From JBDKVA01 sp039679375 (GTDB taxonomy: Bacteria > Bacillota > Clostridia > Acetivibrionales > DTU013): a stretch of DNA of 21,097 nucleotides. A program made the translations under genes and the position numbers. Every line of letters begins with the position of its first letter. Within the stretch, counting starts at the first letter, position 1. Below are positions 1-7,905 of the stretch, one piece after another. The stretch lies in the NCBI GenBank assembly GCA_039679375.1, contig JBDKVA010000105.1, forward strand, positions 1 to 21,097, in the 5' to 3' direction. The notes beneath the pieces are model-generated. The model was not told the origin of the DNA, made no database searches, and saw nothing but the letters and a program-made list of their open reading frames with translations.

Positions 1-90
1 TGTGGCAATACACTCCTTCAAATAGTCAAAGCTATAGAAAATCATAAAAAGTCCACAGTGTTAAACAAAAGTATAAATAAAAAATCTTAA
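1..90 (+). CDS. possible 3' end of a gene entering the window
   Basis: The frame starting at base 1 is open for 29 codons and ends at TAA 88-90. The peptide is rich in Lys, Asn and Ile, as a helical C-terminus of a small regulator or enzyme in this genome might be. It is too short to identify. It could equally be chance, since A+T-rich DNA keeps short frames open by accident. The sequence upstream of the window would settle it. Confidence 0.2.
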   Translation, partial: CGNTLLQIVKAIENHKKSTVLNKSINKKS

Positions 91-133
91 GAAAGGAATG
101 TATTGATGTTAAATACATCATACAAGAAAAATC

Positions 134-328
134 ATGAAATTTGGTGGAATATGTATCGAGACAGACAACGCGCTCCGTCTCGCGGAATTTTACAAAATTG
201 TCCTGTAAGAAGAACCGTTTGTAGAGGGTAGCCATTACAGGCCGTGGGGGGCGTATTCGTTTTGGTTCGCTGATCCTGACGGTAACAAGATCGCCGTTGC
301 GCAAGAGAGGAGAAATAAAAATGAATAA
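134..328 (+). pseudogene. VOC (glyoxalase/bleomycin-resistance) family remnant
   Basis: The frame from ATG 134 begins MKFGGICIETDN and continues LAEFYKIVL, the first strand and helix of a vicinal-oxygen-chelate protein. It meets TAA at 206-208, where a Gln codon would fit. The same frame then continues EEPFVEGSHY and jumps to RPWGAYSFWFADPDGNKIAV, the classic last strand of the fold, ending at TAA 326-328. Family members are about 110-130 residues; only about 64 codons remain. So roughly half the protein, between SHY and RPWG, appears deleted, in addition to the nonsense change. The original enzyme would have been a small metal-dependent or antibiotic-binding VOC protein; substrate unknown. 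Its end overlaps the start of the next gene by 8 bases, which suggests the two were once translationally coupled. Confidence 0.7.
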
Positions 329-770
329 CACAATAGACTCGAAAGCATTAGAAATCATGGTAGAACGGTTCGGCCATGACACTCTTATTTCGCTTGCAAC
401 CATAGACGGCAATCGCCCTGCTGTTCGTACTGTAAACAGTTATTATGAAGATGGCGCATTTTATACCGTTACATACGCGCTATCAAACAAAATGAAACAA
501 ATAAAGGACAGCCCGGTGGTTGCTATTTGTGGCGAGTGGTTTACTGCCCACGGTATTGGTGAAAATCTTGGTTATGTTCGTGAAGAAAGAAACGCAGAAA
601 TTATGGCGAAACTGCGGACGGTGTTCGCAGAATGGTATGATAACGGGCATACCAATGAAAACGATCCGAATACTTGCCTTCTTCGTGTTCGCTTGACGGA
701 TGCGGTACTTTTTAGTCATGGAACAAAATATGAAATGGATTTTACAGCCGGAGGTGAATATCATGTCTAA
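321..770 (+). CDS. pyridoxamine 5'-phosphate oxidase family protein
   Basis: A 149-residue protein of the PNPOx-like split-barrel fold (FMN- or F420/heme-binding family, often called general stress protein 26-like). Typical features are the opening MVERFGHDTLISLATIDG, the strand RPAVRTVNSYYEDGAFY, and YALSNKMKQIKDSPVVAI, which supplies the flavin phosphate contacts in the family. Length is normal for this short subgroup. An upstream TTG at 297 is in frame, but ATG 321 is the better start because GAGAGGAG (305-312) sits 8 bases before it. The gene appears intact, unlike its neighbours, and its stop overlaps the next start (ATG 763) by 8 bases. It is probably a flavin-dependent reductase or a cofactor-binding protein of unknown substrate; it lacks the extra regions needed to call it PdxH. 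Confidence 0.8.
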   Translation: MNNTIDSKALEIMVERFGHDTLISLATIDGNRPAVRTVNSYYEDGAFYTVTYALSNKMKQIKDSPVVAICGEWFTAHGIGENLGYVREERNAEIMAKLRTVFAEWYDNGHTNENDPNTCLLRVRLTDAVLFSHGTKYEMDFTAGGEYHV

Positions 771-1289
771 CTTGACCTTTAATAGAGCTCGTTTATTCAT
801 CTATCGTAACGCCCGCCCGCTGGATATTGCCCGGTGGCAGTACCATTTTGAGAGCGGCAGCAAAGATTCCGTGTTGACTGCTCTTGCTGCCTATCAAAAT
901 GAAGATGGCGGTTTTGGTCACGCGCTGGAGCCGGACGCATGGAATCCGAACTCTGCTCCAATTCAGACATGGACGGCAACGGAAATCTTGCGGGAAATTG
1001 ATTTTACCGACAGCACACACCCGATTATACAGGGAATATTGCGCTATCTCGCAAGCCGTCACAGTTTTTCAATACAAACGACAGCGTTTTCTACGCCGAT
1101 AATAAGGACATCGCCGATTATGAGTGCGAGTTCATCATAAAAACACAGCTTGAAGATGGTTCGTGGGCAATCCCGTGGGGCTGGGCTGCCTATCCCGAAG
1201 AATGGGCAACCAGTAAGAATTGGTGGAAAGGTAACGGTGCGATTCTGAATATGCTGTATCTTAGAGGTATGGGGAGGTTACAGGTATGA
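763..1289 (+). pseudogene. squalene-cyclase/prenyltransferase-repeat protein, internally deleted
   Basis: ATG 763 overlaps the previous gene. The first 97 or so codons are well preserved and include LTALAAYQNEDGGFGHALEP, a QW-type repeat of alpha/alpha-barrel squalene cyclase and prenyltransferase-like proteins. At about 1049-1057 the coherent reading frame changes: the protein sense continues in another frame (KPSQFFNTNDSVFYAD, then LEDGSWAIPWGWAAYPEEW) to TGA 1287-1289. The two halves look like the N- and C-terminal ends of one protein of normally around 300 residues, joined by a deletion of the middle that also shifted the frame. The original product would be a soluble all-helical barrel protein; such stand-alone members in Clostridia have no established reaction. 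Translation in the starting frame would stop at 1138-1140. Confidence 0.65.
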
Positions 1290-1906
1290 AAAACGAGTTA
1301 AAGGGTATTTTTGATTAATTCTCAACTGTTACTACCGATTCGTTCCCACGATATATTCTGAAAAAGGAAATATTGAAGGAAACACCGACTACTACCGATG
1401 TTAATGCTATTTATATGTCTAAATGGTATAAGCAGCTTGCTGATGAACAACGGGAGGACGGATCATGGGGCAGATTTCACTCTCAAGATTCAAAAGCTGC
1501 GCTTAAGCAAAAATTTGTCACAACGGAAAATGCGCTTGGACGGGCATGTCAGTTGAGTTTATCTAAAGACGATACGATAATAGCAAAGTGTTTAAGAAAA
1601 TTGGAAAGATATGTGCGCGGTGATGAAACGTGGACGGACAATATTGAAAAGCATAAGGACGGAGGAAAAGGTCATTTATTTTGCCGCCCTTATATGTCGG
1701 CCGCAGTTATAAATACCTTTAATCCCGAAAATCCTTTTATAAAACCATTGAGGGATAACGCTTTAGAATCTTTAGAGAAAGCATTTGGAAATGATATTAT
1801 TATACCCGCTTCATATAACATACGTTACGCCGAAAGCTGGCGGGACAAAAACAACCGTAAAAGCGATGTAATATTACGGTTATTACGGGTGCTTGTAAAG
1901 TGTTAA
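1286..1906 (+). pseudogene. second alpha/alpha-barrel (squalene-cyclase-like) protein, nonsense-interrupted
   Basis: ATG 1286 overlaps the preceding stop as ATGA and encodes MKNELKGIFD before TAA 1316-1318. The same frame then stays open to TAA 1904-1906 and reads as one protein, including FPRYILKKEILKETPTTTDV, LADEQREDGSWGRFHSQDSK and GHLFCRPYMSAAVINTF. REDGSWGRFH is a QW-like repeat motif, so this is a relative of the preceding gene. No good start with a ribosome site exists after the stop (an in-frame TTG at 1373 lacks one), so the gene is probably dead or makes a short product. The last 40 or so residues (HYAESWRDKN-like, then LRLLRVLVKC) look like a genuine family end directly after a region that seems too short, so a further internal deletion near 1795-1825 is possible. 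Confidence 0.55.
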
Positions 1907-1954
1907 TATAAGCACAGAATTAAACATGACAGAAAGGAGGAGGAGCAGCGTATT

Positions 1955-3259
1955 ATGATAATCACAAGTGATAAAACCTTTAAATATACGGCAATAGACA
2001 GATTTCGATATATCGACGCCGTTCTTCCATACATCGAAAAGCATTTATCGGATGAACTTAATCCTGAAAACATAGCCAAACGGTATTTTGTTTCGCTGAG
2101 CCAGTTATACCGGGATTTTTATGCCTGTACAGGTCATTCCGTCAAAGAATATATCCGCAAACGCCGCATCTCAAACGCCTGTGAAAAAATCAAAAGCTTG
2201 GAGTTGCCGCTTGCCATCATTGCCGACGAGAGCGGTTTGCAAACCCAGCAGGCTTTCAACAAGCTGTTCAAAAGCGTTGTCGGAATGACCCCTATGGAAT
2301 ATCGGCAGGGCGATACATATTTCTACTTTTACCCCTTTGATATGAGCGAAATCAGCCTTGCGGTCAAGGTCGGCACGGAGTTTATCCCCGAATGTAAAAC
2401 CACCCGATTTTACGATTCCTGCTTGATTGGCATTGAGAATAAGGCGATTATTTCATTAGGACAAATCGCCGGACGGGTTTTTGGGCGAAATGGAAAACAA
2501 ACCGGGAGCCAATTTTGTTACGAAGTAATGACGGAGCAGGCGGGTAACACCGCAGGTGTCGGCAAAACAGACTTATATGCCACCTGTGTTGTAAATTATA
2601 ACGAGTCGGCAATTAATGACGGTTGGAATTATCTATACAATACTTGGCTGTCAGCCAGCATGTTTGAGGAATCCGGCAACGCTTATTTTGAGGAATATAT
2701 ATTTCAAAACGGCAGTCCAGGCCGCATGGGCGAGCAGCAAGCGAAGGTTGCGACCAGCCCGCACAAGCTTAAATTGTATCTTCCCGTAAAAAAGCGGAAA
2801 AAGGAACAACATATCTCCATCTCTTTTACTTCCGAAATGGTGTTTGTAATTGCGCGGGAAAGGGGTTATAACGCCGAGCGGAAAGCGTCGGAAAAAGTGA
2901 TGACTTATTTGCGGGAGTATCACCCGCTGATAATCCGAACCGCGCAAAAGTTTTATGTATGCGCTTATGATAATGTCTGCGAGTGCGGAATAGAATGCGG
3001 CAGCGGTTTCAAGCTGCCGAACAATAGCGGTTTAGAAATCATGCGTATCCCCGCGGGACGTTATGCTGTGCTGCCTGATGACCGCTTGGGTGATATTAGC
3101 ATGGGCGCAGCAAGGATAGATTTGTGGCTGCAAAATAACAGCATCGCCCATGAAAACGAGCCTGTTTTCGCTTTATATGAAACCTTGGACGGCAAATATG
3201 ACAACGAGCATATCCGAATGAGATTATATAAGCGGCTGAAAAATGACAAAAACGGATAA
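1955..3259 (+). CDS. AraC family transcriptional regulator with GyrI-like effector-binding domain
   Basis: A 434-residue DNA-binding regulator. Residues about 16-117 form the two-helix AraC/XylS domain: LNPENIAKRYFVSLSQLYRD is the first helix-turn-helix and LPLAIIADESGLQTQQAFNK the second, closed by the usual F-K-x3-G-x-T-P-x-E-Y-R ending. The domain is N-terminal, as in the Rob/SoxS-with-effector-domain class. The remaining 300 residues resemble AraC effector-binding/GyrI-like modules, ending with a segment around IMRIPAGRYAVLP, a typical effector-domain strand. It is therefore likely to sense a small molecule. A strong ribosome site (AAAGGAGGAGG, 1933-1943) precedes ATG 1955. It starts a run of five co-directional genes with gaps of 54, 1, 2 and -4 bases, so it is the probable regulator of that operon. 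No operator is evident by eye. Confidence 0.85.
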   Translation: MIITSDKTFKYTAIDRFRYIDAVLPYIEKHLSDELNPENIAKRYFVSLSQLYRDFYACTGHSVKEYIRKRRISNACEKIKSLELPLAIIADESGLQTQQAFNKLFKSVVGMTPMEYRQGDTYFYFYPFDMSEISLAVKVGTEFIPECKTTRFYDSCLIGIENKAIISLGQIAGRVFGRNGKQTGSQFCYEVMTEQAGNTAGVGKTDLYATCVVNYNESAINDGWNYLYNTWLSASMFEESGNAYFEEYIFQNGSPGRMGEQQAKVATSPHKLKLYLPVKKRKKEQHISISFTSEMVFVIARERGYNAERKASEKVMTYLREYHPLIIRTAQKFYVCAYDNVCECGIECGSGFKLPNNSGLEIMRIPAGRYAVLPDDRLGDISMGAARIDLWLQNNSIAHENEPVFALYETLDGKYDNEHIRMRLYKRLKNDKNG

Positions 3260-3313
3260 CGCAAACGCTGGAAACCGCGGTAAAATAGAGCTGTCTAAAG
3301 GAGGGATTGCGCT

Positions 3314-4537
3314 ATGAGTGAACCGATTAAGAAGAAATTTGAACAAACCCCGGAGAGTTATAGCCCGAAAGTAAAGCCGGAGATTTTGAAAATGATGGAG
3401 CAATCGGAAAAAAGCAAACAAAACGAACACTTAACAGAAAATATATTACAAGGTATCCCGCACATGGAATACGGTGACCCGTCGGCGGTCTGCTATATCG
3501 GGTCGGTTATGCGTTTGATGGAGTACCTCGATGATCCGATAGAAGCCGATGAATTGTTCGCGTTAAGCGGAACGGCAATGTGCTTCCCGTGGAAAGCCGG
3601 GTTGTGCTGCGATGAAGTCAGTATATTAGCGGAAATCCCACAGAGAACATTCGCAGCTTTGGGATATGAAAGTGAATATTTTTATGAGCAAAATGTTTAT
3701 ATAGAGCCGTATTCGTTGACCTGCACGCGGGAAATGATTAACGGACAGCCTAAAATGACTATAAACCCTCGTAAATACTCAAAAGATTTTTATATCGAGA
3801 AGATAAAAAATTCTATTGACAACGGTCGTCCGGTCATTGGATTTGGATTGACAGAATTAAACTTTACTTGTTTAATTACAGGTTATCGTGATGGCGGGAA
3901 TGGCTTGAATCTTCGAGCGTATTGGTCTTCACACGGTGAGCCTGAAGGATATGGTGGCGATGATCATTATTATTATACCGAAAACTGGTACGAAAAATGT
4001 TGTGGGATTGTTACTGTCGGTGATAAAACCAGCGAACGCTTAGTCGGTGAGCAAGCATACAGACATATCCGGGAAATCGCAAAAATTCTATATGAAAAGA
4101 AAACAGAATATACGCAAGGTGAAGTTATTTATAATAATACCGCTTCCTTCGATAATATGGTACAGTGGCTCTTGAACGATGATTGGTGGCGTGAGGACTT
4201 CGATGTGGGCAATCGGGATATGTATCTAAAACCGGTTGGTTTACTATTATTAAATCATTACCGCAGTTATCTGCACAGTTATCTCAGCCGATTGTCCGAA
4301 CAATATCCCGGACTGGTGAATCCCGGAATCAGATTGGCAATTGAGCGGCTTGGTAAAAATTTCCCAGGGGCGCATCACAGCCAGTTATATTTAAACGAGT
4401 GTATTGATCCTGCCTTAACCGATTTTACAATGATGCGCGACCGCAACATCCGTGAAAAAGTTGCTGCATATGTGGAACGGTTGAAAAAGATGGATCAAGC
4501 AATCTTCGATTGTTTAATCGGAACGGAGGCGAAATAA
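3314..4537 (+). CDS. BtrH N-terminal-like (papain-fold-like) protein, paralogue 1
   Basis: A 407-residue soluble protein with no signal peptide. It resembles the BtrH N-terminal (PF14399)/DUF4872 family, relatives of C39-type cysteine peptidases; in butirosin synthesis BtrH moves an acyl chain from a carrier protein to an aminoglycoside. Here AVCYIGSVMRLMEYL places Cys60 where the family nucleophile lies, and IDNGRPVIGFGL with CLITGYRDG (Cys186) matches the strand that in peptidases carries the catalytic His. His is not visible there, so catalysis is uncertain. The C-terminal half is helical. Residues 12-25 carry the motif TPESYSPKVKPEIL, shared at the same position by the next two proteins. 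Ribosome site AAAGGAGGG (3298-3306). It is a clear paralogue of the following gene by layout, though diverged. Confidence 0.6.
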   Translation: MSEPIKKKFEQTPESYSPKVKPEILKMMEQSEKSKQNEHLTENILQGIPHMEYGDPSAVCYIGSVMRLMEYLDDPIEADELFALSGTAMCFPWKAGLCCDEVSILAEIPQRTFAALGYESEYFYEQNVYIEPYSLTCTREMINGQPKMTINPRKYSKDFYIEKIKNSIDNGRPVIGFGLTELNFTCLITGYRDGGNGLNLRAYWSSHGEPEGYGGDDHYYYTENWYEKCCGIVTVGDKTSERLVGEQAYRHIREIAKILYEKKTEYTQGEVIYNNTASFDNMVQWLLNDDWWREDFDVGNRDMYLKPVGLLLLNHYRSYLHSYLSRLSEQYPGLVNPGIRLAIERLGKNFPGAHHSQLYLNECIDPALTDFTMMRDRNIREKVAAYVERLKKMDQAIFDCLIGTEAK

Positions 4538-4538
4538 C

Positions 4539-5744
4539 ATGAGTGAAGCGTTGAAAAAGCCTAATCCATCTACCCCCGATAGCTATTCCCCGAAGAATAA
4601 ACCGGAGATTCTTACGGCAGCGCAACACGCAACTTTTGCGACAGATACGATCGCCGACCCCTTTGCGGGCGGCGAACCGCCGCGCACATCTAACAAGATA
4701 CAGGATTACCGCAGGATTCAGAATTGGGAGAACTATTTCCTGTGTTCCGCTATCTGCTCGATGGGTAAAAAACTCGGTTCGGATATTGATGATTTCAAGT
4801 TTTACGCCAACTTTACCGGCGACAACTTCACATATCTGTATGCCGCTGAAAAAGGCAATCCGAACAATGTGCAATGCGACAGCGGTGTGACCAATTACTT
4901 CTTTGCGCCGCAATTTGTAAAAAAAGCATACGCCGCTTTCGGATATGATTGTATCTATCTTTCCAATTCTCAGATTAAAAAAGATTTCCGCACGGTAATG
5001 AATGCCATCAAAGCATCCGTTGATAATGGTATTCCCGTTCTGGCGTGGGGCATGGGTAATGTAGCAATAGGCGACGAGAGCCGGTATGTCCCTCTGCCTG
5101 AGGGTTGTCTTATCGGCGGCTATGATGAAAATGATGTATTATATGTCAATTTATATCCCGGTCAGGAACGTCTGCCGGAGGGTTCTGTGGATGAATACGG
5201 GTATTCAACGATCACAAACGGGCTGGGTACCACGAAAGGCTTGTTTTTCGCAGGCGAGAAAATAGAAAAGAACGATGCTCGGCAGGTCTACCAAAGCGTT
5301 ATTGACTCCATCCCAGCGTTTCTGACACTGCTTCCGGCGGAAGGTGATGGCAGACGGTATGTTTTTGGTAAAACGGCGTTTAATATTTGGGCTGAAACGC
5401 TTGAAACAGATTCATATTTTGAGAACAAAACGGATGATGAGCTTGGTGCTATCTGCTGGAATTTACATTGCTCTCCCTATTGCTGTGTCTGCACAAGCTC
5501 GGCTTATGACTTTTTTAAAGGCGTGGTCGAACAATACCCCGATTTGACGATGGCTGTAAAATTGCTGCCACTTTATGAAAAGATGCAGAATTACAGGCAG
5601 GAAATTTGGGGATTACACGGTGGTTTTTTCCCGCCGATGGATAAGTTCAAGACCCATGAGTTCCGGGAACAGATCGCGGAAATCCTGCGGAAAATGGGCG
5701 GCATCTGCGATGAAATCCTGATGACCTTTGAGGAGGGCAGCTGA
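4539..5744 (+). CDS. BtrH N-terminal-like (papain-fold-like) protein, paralogue 2
   Basis: A 401-residue protein starting one base after the previous stop, so translation is probably coupled. It has the same plan as its neighbour: the motif TPDSYSPKNKPEIL at residues 12-25, a Cys-containing helix YFLCSAICSMGKKLG (Cys69) near residue 70, a strand VDNGIPVLAWGMG, then CLIGGYDENDVLYVNLY (Cys190), and a helical C-terminal half. The spacing between the first Cys and the C-L-I-x-G-Y block is nearly the same in both paralogues (126 and 121 residues), which supports homology. As in paralogue 1, the usual catalytic His before the G-Y turn is not seen. Possible roles are an acyl- or peptidyl-transfer enzyme or a non-catalytic partner. 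I infer that the two may form a heterodimer; the sequence alone cannot show it. Confidence 0.55.
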   Translation: MSEALKKPNPSTPDSYSPKNKPEILTAAQHATFATDTIADPFAGGEPPRTSNKIQDYRRIQNWENYFLCSAICSMGKKLGSDIDDFKFYANFTGDNFTYLYAAEKGNPNNVQCDSGVTNYFFAPQFVKKAYAAFGYDCIYLSNSQIKKDFRTVMNAIKASVDNGIPVLAWGMGNVAIGDESRYVPLPEGCLIGGYDENDVLYVNLYPGQERLPEGSVDEYGYSTITNGLGTTKGLFFAGEKIEKNDARQVYQSVIDSIPAFLTLLPAEGDGRRYVFGKTAFNIWAETLETDSYFENKTDDELGAICWNLHCSPYCCVCTSSAYDFFKGVVEQYPDLTMAVKLLPLYEKMQNYRQEIWGLHGGFFPPMDKFKTHEFREQIAEILRKMGGICDEILMTFEEGS

Positions 5745-5746
5745 TT

Positions 5747-7033
5747 ATGTACACGGTAAAAAAGATTGAATTTGAGAATCTTCCAAAAGATTTTTCTCCT
5801 CATACGCTTCCTGAGATATTAAAGCTGGCGAAAAAGATAAAAGGTGATGCCGCTTTGATTTATGAACGCGCTAACAAGCCGTTTTTTATGGAAACCGACA
5901 GGCTGATTATCCGACGTTTCACAGTCGAGGACGCCGAGGCGGTATGTGAATTATCGAATGACAGAATGAACTCATCCATGCGGAATTTCGACCACCAATG
6001 GCCGACCGATATGGAAGGGTGTAAAAACGCCGCCGCATATTTTGCAGGTGAAGATATTTATTATGCGGTTTGTCTGAAACCGTCCATGAAGTTGATTGGT
6101 TTTATCGCTTATAACAGCGTAAACGATGAAGGTATTTTGGATTTGGGTCATGTCTGGCACACCGCTTATCAGGACAACAGCCTTGATACCGAAGCCTTAT
6201 CGCTAATGATGCAATATGCTTTTGAAAAATTGGGCGTCAACGGCGTAACAGCCGGGAATCCGCTTGAATGTGAGGAACAAATCGCCCCGTTGAAAACTCT
6301 CGGAATGGAAATTACCGAAATCCGTGAATCAGCCTCTTTTGTTAATGATGAACATGGAAATCCTATCGAGTTTACAGGATGTAAAATGCTTATTGCAAGA
6401 GAAAAATGGGAAGCAAAAAATCCTGAAAGTTATTCCCCGAAGAATAAACCGGAGATTTTGAATATGATGGAAAACGCAAACGCCGACTTGGAAAAGCAAG
6501 CTAAAATCGTGCCGGCTGCTTCCACGATTCCACAGGCAGAACGAAACACCGTTCGTATTATCGAGTTGCCCGCCTGCAAGATGGTTACATCCGGCCCCGC
6601 AAACGGTGAGAATGCTTTCGCGCCGGAAGGAGCGTTAATGCGCTTTTTGAACTGGTTTACTGAGTTTGACAAGCAACGGGCGGATATGTTCTATCCCCGC
6701 AATTTTATGTGGAGTCCGCCAACCGGTGGATTCCAATGGGGATATGCTGTGTCTGAGATTCCGAAGGACACAGGCGGCTTGGATGTGATTGATTTCCCCG
6801 GTGGGTTGTACGCTGTGGCAATCAGCGTGGACGCTGACGGAGCTGACCACGACCGAGTGTATAATGGAATTTTGGAATGGGTAGAAAAGAGCGGTTGCTT
6901 TGTTTTGGACGAAACGAATGAGCGTCGAAGTTTGGGAAACATTACATCTCCCGCATATATCAAGGGCATCATGGGCTATGAGCAGATGGACTTGTATTTT
7001 CCGATAAAAATCAAGGATGGTGATTCAGAATGA
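5747..7033 (+). CDS. GNAT acetyltransferase fused to a GyrI-like small-molecule-binding domain
   Basis: A 428-residue two-part protein. Residues 1-25 carry a diverged copy of the operon motif (LPKDFSPHTLPEIL). Residues about 47-220 are a RimJ/RimL-type GNAT domain: FMETDRLIIRRFTVEDAEAV is the first strand and helix, LIGFIAYNSVNDEGILDLGH the central strands, and NSLDTEALSLMMQYAFEKLG the acetyl-CoA-binding region. Residues 226-238 hold a second, near-perfect motif (PESYSPKNKPEIL). From about 265 on comes a GyrI-like/AraC effector domain (TVRIIELPACKMVTSG, WGYAVSEIPKDTGG, FPGGLYAVAISVD). The second motif lies exactly at the domain border, as though two genes that each began with the motif had been fused. 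It starts 2 bases after the preceding stop and overlaps the next gene by 4. It likely acetylates, and also binds, a small amine-containing ligand (inference). Confidence 0.8.
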   Translation: MYTVKKIEFENLPKDFSPHTLPEILKLAKKIKGDAALIYERANKPFFMETDRLIIRRFTVEDAEAVCELSNDRMNSSMRNFDHQWPTDMEGCKNAAAYFAGEDIYYAVCLKPSMKLIGFIAYNSVNDEGILDLGHVWHTAYQDNSLDTEALSLMMQYAFEKLGVNGVTAGNPLECEEQIAPLKTLGMEITEIRESASFVNDEHGNPIEFTGCKMLIAREKWEAKNPESYSPKNKPEILNMMENANADLEKQAKIVPAASTIPQAERNTVRIIELPACKMVTSGPANGENAFAPEGALMRFLNWFTEFDKQRADMFYPRNFMWSPPTGGFQWGYAVSEIPKDTGGLDVIDFPGGLYAVAISVDADGADHDRVYNGILEWVEKSGCFVLDETNERRSLGNITSPAYIKGIMGYEQMDLYFPIKIKDGDSE

Positions 7034-7542
7034 TTCCGGCCGAAAAACGAAACTCTGTACGGATAGTGGAATTGCCTGCCTGTAAATTGGTTTGGTCTGG
7101 CGTATGTACAGAGAAAGAACCCTTTTCAGAAAACAGCTTGTTAAGAAGATTTGAAGCATGGTGGAACACACAGGACGCTCTGCGTAAAGACCGCTTTTAC
7201 GCCCGCGATTTTATGTGGTGGGATGAACAAGCCCGTGGTTTCGCTTGGGGTCTTGCCGTATCGGAAATCCCGGAGGACACGGGAGGCTATGAAATCATAG
7301 ATTTTCTCGGCGGGCTGTATGCGGTTGCGAATTTCGTGGATGATGACAGTGATCCGGGCGGCGGTCTGGCAGTCTACACCATGGTAAATGATTGGATTGA
7401 AAACAGCGGTTGCTTTGAAAATGATCGGGATCGCTATAACCTAAACCATTTTATCGGCACACCCAAAGCCAAGGAAGCTATGGGATACGGACAACAGGAT
7501 TTGTATATGCCTATACGAATCAAGGAGGGAATTGCGAAATAA
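7030..7542 (+). CDS. stand-alone GyrI-like small-molecule-binding protein
   Basis: A 170-residue protein overlapping the previous stop (ATGA at 7030). It is a close paralogue of the C-terminal domain of the preceding fusion: SVRIVELPACKLVWSG against TVRIIELPACKMVTSG, RFYARDFMW against MFYPRNFMW, and LAVSEIPEDTGGYEIIDFLG against YAVSEIPKDTGGLDVIDFPG. Conserved Glu, Trp and aromatic residues fit the ligand pocket of the GyrI/SOUL-like effector fold. It lacks the P-x-S-Y-S-P motif and starts directly at the domain, as if copied from the fusion without its linker. Length is normal for a single-domain member. Members of this fold bind or sequester drugs and other amphiphiles; some hydrolyse them. 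Last gene of the operon. Confidence 0.8.
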   Translation: MIPAEKRNSVRIVELPACKLVWSGVCTEKEPFSENSLLRRFEAWWNTQDALRKDRFYARDFMWWDEQARGFAWGLAVSEIPEDTGGYEIIDFLGGLYAVANFVDDDSDPGGGLAVYTMVNDWIENSGCFENDRDRYNLNHFIGTPKAKEAMGYGQQDLYMPIRIKEGIAK

Positions 7543-7575
7543 GCGAATCGTAATAAATTTAAGCAAGCACAATAA

Positions 7576-7905
7576 ACTGCCGAGGAAAATGCTGAAAGGA
7601 GCGATCTGGAGAGCGCAAAGCAGCCTGAACAACTGACAGCCGGCAAGGACGTTTATGCCAGCGTATATTTCATCGAATCCCCCAAGGAGATGGAGTATAC
7701 CGCAAAATGGTCCATTAACGGGAATGAAGTAAAAACTGATACACAAAAAATGCTCACCGATAAAAGTGGCTTGATCGTTTTTTCTCTGGAAGGAGATAAG
7801 ATCATAACTGGTACACTGAAATTTGAAATAAGTTATGACGGCGATATTGCAAATGCTTCGGCAGCAAAACGCCGCTTAACACTTACACTCAGACATGGGG
7901 TCTGA
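7576..7905 (+). pseudogene. remnant of a small (probably exported) protein
   Basis: A frame opens after TAA 7573-7575 and reads as coherent protein: AEENAERSDLESAKQPEQLT, then DVYASVYFIESPKEMEYTAK and DKIITGTLKFEISYDGD. This looks like the C-terminal beta domain of a small exported or lipoprotein-type protein of Clostridia; I do not recognise a named family. No start with a ribosome site exists upstream in frame (ATG 7690 lies inside the domain) and no signal peptide is left, so the 5' half is missing. From about 7850 the frame reads into sequence whose protein sense lies in another frame (next entry), so the end is also a false tail. Likely untranslated. Confidence 0.45.
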
